This document shows positions 6,468 through 8,153 of a stretch of 8,153 nt of DNA, one piece after another. Each line of letters begins with the position of its first letter. Within the stretch, counting starts at the first letter, position 1. The notes below the pieces were generated by a model. It saw only the letters and a list, made by a program, of their open reading frames with translations, was not told the origin of the DNA and did no database searches. Origin of the DNA: Hydrogenothermaceae bacterium. GTDB lineage: Bacteria > Aquificota > Aquificia > Aquificales > Hydrogenothermaceae. The DNA lies in contig WFXI01000187.1 in NCBI GenBank assembly GCA_015490675.1, positions 1 through 8,153 of the forward strand, read 5' to 3'. The position numbers and the translations under genes were made by a program.

Positions 6468-7007
6468 ATGAGGTTAGTTTACAGATATTTGCCTCATTAC
6501 ACATACGAAGATTACAAAAACTGGGAAGGTAGATGGGAATTAATAGACGGAATTCCTTTTGCCATGTCTCCGGCCCCTGCTGTTAAACATCAATTTGTAA
6601 GTAATAATATAGCGTGGCAATTAAAAGAGCTTTTAAAGAACTGCAAAGAATGTAAAGCTTTATTGCCAGTTGATTGGAAAATAAATGAAGATACAGTTGT
6701 TCAACCAGATAATCTTGCAATCTGTTATCCTTTAGAGGAAAAACCTTATATTACAAAAGCACCCACCATTATTTTTGAAGTGATTTCTAAATCTACTCAA
6801 GAAAAAGATGAAAAAATAAAGTTCGAAATTTATGAAAGAGAAGGTGTTAAATATTACATACTTGTTTATCCTGAAGAAAAGCTTGCAAAAGTTTTTGAAC
6901 TTATCAATGGGAAGTATTCAAAACTAATAGACGCAACTGAAGAAACTGTTAAATTTGATTTAAAAGATTGCTTTATAGAGTTTGATTTTTCAAAAATTTG
7001 GGAGTAA
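6468..7007 (+). CDS. Uma2-family (DUF820) putative endonuclease, 179 aa
   Basis: The protein has the PD-(D/E)XK nuclease fold typical of Uma2/DUF820 proteins, whose biological role is largely unknown. Family landmarks appear in order: WELIDGIPFAMSPAP at 23-37 (conserved E24), H41, VVQPD at 77-81 (candidate metal ligand D81), IIFEVISKST at 101-110 (candidate E104), then D114 and K118 before Y122, and GVKYYILVYPE, the counterpart of the usual GV-EYW-VDP. The active-site set therefore appears intact and length is normal. ATG at 6468 is preceded by AGAGGA (6458-6463), 4 nt away. It is 33 nt after trpS and probably co-transcribed with it. No transposase or restriction partner is adjacent. The last codons and the terminator that follows resemble those of guaA. 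Confidence 0.88.
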   Translation: MRLVYRYLPHYTYEDYKNWEGRWELIDGIPFAMSPAPAVKHQFVSNNIAWQLKELLKNCKECKALLPVDWKINEDTVVQPDNLAICYPLEEKPYITKAPTIIFEVISKSTQEKDEKIKFEIYEREGVKYYILVYPEEKLAKVFELINGKYSKLIDATEETVKFDLKDCFIEFDFSKIWE

Positions 7008-7029
7008 AAAAGGGGAGTTCTCTCCCCTT
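7006..7029 (-). terminator. Terminator between the Uma2 gene and the SMP-like gene
   Basis: AAGGGGAG (7010-7017) pairs with CTCCCCTT (7022-7029) around a TTCT loop. On the minus strand a run of six T's (7011-7006) begins at the stem, a good intrinsic terminator for the SMP-like gene. On the plus strand a T-run (7039-7045) begins 9 nt after the stem, so it may also end trpS-uma2 transcripts. Confidence 0.8.
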
Positions 7030-7035
7030 GAAAAA

Positions 7036-7281
7036 CTATTTTTTTCCTTTTACACAGCCATTATTAACATTTTGGGCAGCTGCACTTTGAGCTTTGGAAG
7101 CGAAGCTACCCTTAGGAACAACTCCTCCGTTGGCTTTTGCAGTAGCAGACTGAATTCTGCTAGCTGCTTTCGGAGTCATTGGGTTTTTAGGACAACTTTT
7201 TTTTGCCATTTTACTTACCTCCTTAGAAGATTTGATATTTGTATAAAATTTTGTTTCTAATTTTTCTTGCCATCTTTTCAT
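7036..7281 (-). CDS. SMP (seed maturation protein)-like small protein; 81 aa, or 57 aa from an internal start
   Basis: The core, MTPKAASRIQSATAKANGG then GSFASKAQSAAAQN, resembles the SMP motif of plant LEA-type seed maturation proteins and of short fungal and bacterial relatives (A-RIQSA-A-A-GG ... G-FA-KAQSAA--N). In plants these are desiccation-related; in bacteria no function is established to my knowledge. QSA-A recurs about 21 residues apart. The protein is basic and Ala/Lys/Ser-rich, without a membrane segment or signal peptide; one Cys lies before the motif and one after. Two in-frame starts each have a strong Shine-Dalgarno: ATG at 7281 (AGGAGG, 8-nt spacer; 81 aa) and ATG at 7209 (AAGGAGGT, 7-nt spacer; 57 aa, giving MAKKSCPKNP). 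The motif begins only after the second start, so the 57-aa form may be the main product. Its own terminator follows. Confidence 0.72.
   Translation of the reverse strand: MKRWQEKLETKFYTNIKSSKEVSKMAKKSCPKNPMTPKAASRIQSATAKANGGVVPKGSFASKAQSAAAQNVNNGCVKGKK
7217..7224 (-). promoter_or_regulatory. Internal Shine-Dalgarno for the 57-aa SMP-like product
   Basis: AAGGAGGT on the minus strand, 7 nt before ATG at 7209, lies inside the longer 81-codon frame, where it is read as part of Ser-Lys-Glu-Val. It matches the strength of the groEL site, making initiation here likely. Confidence 0.7.
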
Positions 7282-7289
7282 TTTTCATT

Positions 7290-7295
7290 CCTCCT
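7290..7295 (-). promoter_or_regulatory. Upstream Shine-Dalgarno for the 81-aa SMP-like product
   Basis: AGGAGG, 8 nt before ATG at 7281. Another ATG at 7288, only 1 nt from the site, opens an overlapping 21-codon frame that ends at 7223, inside the internal Shine-Dalgarno. Its spacing is too short to favour it. Confidence 0.6.
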
Positions 7296-7302
7296 ATAAA
7301 TT

Positions 7303-7311
7303 TGCTAAAAT
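7303..7311 (+). promoter_or_regulatory. Candidate extended -10 promoter for the right-edge gene
   Basis: TGC followed by TAAAAT (7306-7311) resembles an extended -10, about 60 nt before the ATG at 7373. The -35 at 17 bp (TTTCAT, 7283-7288) is poor and overlaps the start region of the divergent SMP-like gene. Confidence 0.3.
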
Positions 7312-7372
7312 CTACTGGAAAAAATTTAACACCTCTAATTTTAGGAATACAGGAAATTTTGGGGACAACAAA

Positions 7373-8153
7373 ATGGGGAAAATTAAATGTAAAGAAAATG
7401 TTTTAGATATTGGTTTTGTTATTTACCACCTTGTTTACGGGACAGGATTAAATGAACCTACTGAAAGTGAAAAAAAAGAACTACAAAGAATTTATCAAGG
7501 TAAATGGAATAAAGAAAAAGTCATTTATTACTTAGACAGATTTTTGGATGTAGAAACAGAAATACCTAAAAAAAGTATTCGCAAGAGGAGAAAATTAAAA
7601 TTTACTTTTCGTATATTTTCTATAATCAAGAAAATAAGAAAGCGAAATAAAGAAAAAGAAATAGAGCAAATATTAGACTTGTTTTTTAACTATATTCAAT
7701 TAAGAAGATATTTAAAACTTTTTCTAATGTTTGAAAAAATTGAAAATAAAAAAGATATATTAAGAGAGTTTGACATTAAATATTTCGTTATACCTTTTTA
7801 TGTATTGTTAACAAGTAATCTAAGATATATTGAACACTTACTACCTGACGATAAAGATACATCTTTAAAAAAGACCCTTATTTTATTAGAGAATATGTTT
7901 AAAATAAAAAACTTAGAAGAAAAATTAAAAAATCTTGCCTATAACTTTGATTATAAACTTGAAGAAATAAATAAAATGGAGAATTTTTTCAAAGAAAATA
8001 AAACTCTTTTCCCCAAAAATGTAATAAATGAGAATTTATATAAAGAGAACATACTGAGCAAGAATTTAAATAATTGGATTAATAATAAAAGTTTACCTAG
8101 AAAAGATAAAATTGAGTTCTTGTCGTATGTAATATTTTATATTGGTAATTTCC
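7373..8153 (+). CDS. Unrecognised Lys/Asn/Ile-rich protein, 3' end cut by window edge (at least 260 aa)
   Basis: I translated this frame codon by codon: it runs 260 codons from ATG at 7373 to the edge without a stop. I recognise no family. It begins MGKIKCKENVLDIGFVIYHL; a strongly basic stretch at 66-94 (KKSIRKRRK... KKIRKRNK) is followed by amphipathic, probably helical segments (ILDLFFNYIQLRRYLKLFLMFEKIE) and a hydrophobic patch at 137-148 (YFVIPFYVLLTS) too short and isolated to call a membrane segment. The rest is helical, Lys/Asn/Glu-rich, and could be coiled coil. Start support is moderate: GGGGA (7361-7365) lies 7 nt upstream, and no other in-frame ATG occurs until past 7700. GC is very low (45 of 240 bases in four hand-counted 60-base lines, against 43 of 120 in two lines of guaA), though parts of trpS are nearly as low. 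It is divergent from the SMP-like gene. Confidence 0.68.
   Translation, partial: MGKIKCKENVLDIGFVIYHLVYGTGLNEPTESEKKELQRIYQGKWNKEKVIYYLDRFLDVETEIPKKSIRKRRKLKFTFRIFSIIKKIRKRNKEKEIEQILDLFFNYIQLRRYLKLFLMFEKIENKKDILREFDIKYFVIPFYVLLTSNLRYIEHLLPDDKDTSLKKTLILLENMFKIKNLEEKLKNLAYNFDYKLEEINKMENFFKENKTLFPKNVINENLYKENILSKNLNNWINNKSLPRKDKIEFLSYVIFYIGNF

Noticed and set aside
6982..7260. Open frame on the plus strand overlapping the Uma2 end and the SMP-like gene
   Set aside because: It starts inside uma2, crosses the terminator hairpin and is antisense to the better supported SMP-like gene.
1..8153. tRNA genes, CRISPR arrays, insertion sequences, attachment sites
   Set aside because: No cloverleaf-like segment, no regularly spaced repeats, no transposase and no terminal inverted repeats were seen on either strand.

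Overview
The window is AT-rich and densely coded. The housekeeping proteins (GroEL/GroES, GuaA, TrpS) look like those of a thermophilic, low-GC bacterium. My best guess is an Aquificota member close to Sulfurihydrogenibium/Persephonella; this comes from protein character, not from any search. Every CDS in the window was checked for start, stop and ribosome binding site by hand.

Layout, left to right: (1) the 3' part of a sigma-54 enhancer-binding regulator gene (+), cut by the left edge; (2) groES-groEL on the minus strand, converging on the regulator, with a strong intrinsic terminator between them; (3) a divergent groES/guaA intergenic region with a good sigma-70-type promoter on each side and no CIRCE element; (4) guaA (+) with a TTG start, converging through a bidirectional terminator on a small unrecognised 82-codon gene (-) that also starts with TTG; (5) a divergent intergenic region with an extended -10 promoter for trpS, a near-consensus sigma-54 promoter facing the small gene, and helically phased TGTCAA repeats between them; (6) trpS followed 33 nt later, without a terminator, by a Uma2-family nuclease-fold gene; (7) a convergent short gene (-) for a protein with a seed-maturation-protein (SMP/LEA-like) motif and two in-frame starts, each with a strong Shine-Dalgarno; (8) an unrecognised Lys/Asn/Ile-rich reading frame (+) that begins at 7373 and runs off the right edge.

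The genes do not form one pathway. They are independent short transcription units arranged as convergent and divergent pairs, with a GC-rich hairpin terminator at each convergent junction. The most notable points are a TrpRS that has both a Thermotoga-type iron-sulfur cysteine spacing (C-x22-C-x6-C-x2-C) and a large extra segment in the catalytic domain; an LEA/SMP-like small protein in an apparent thermophile; a possible sigma-54 promoter driving an orphan small protein; and a near-identical stop-plus-terminator module shared by guaA and the Uma2 gene. I see no complete undescribed multi-gene system, no mobile element, no CRISPR array and no RNA gene.
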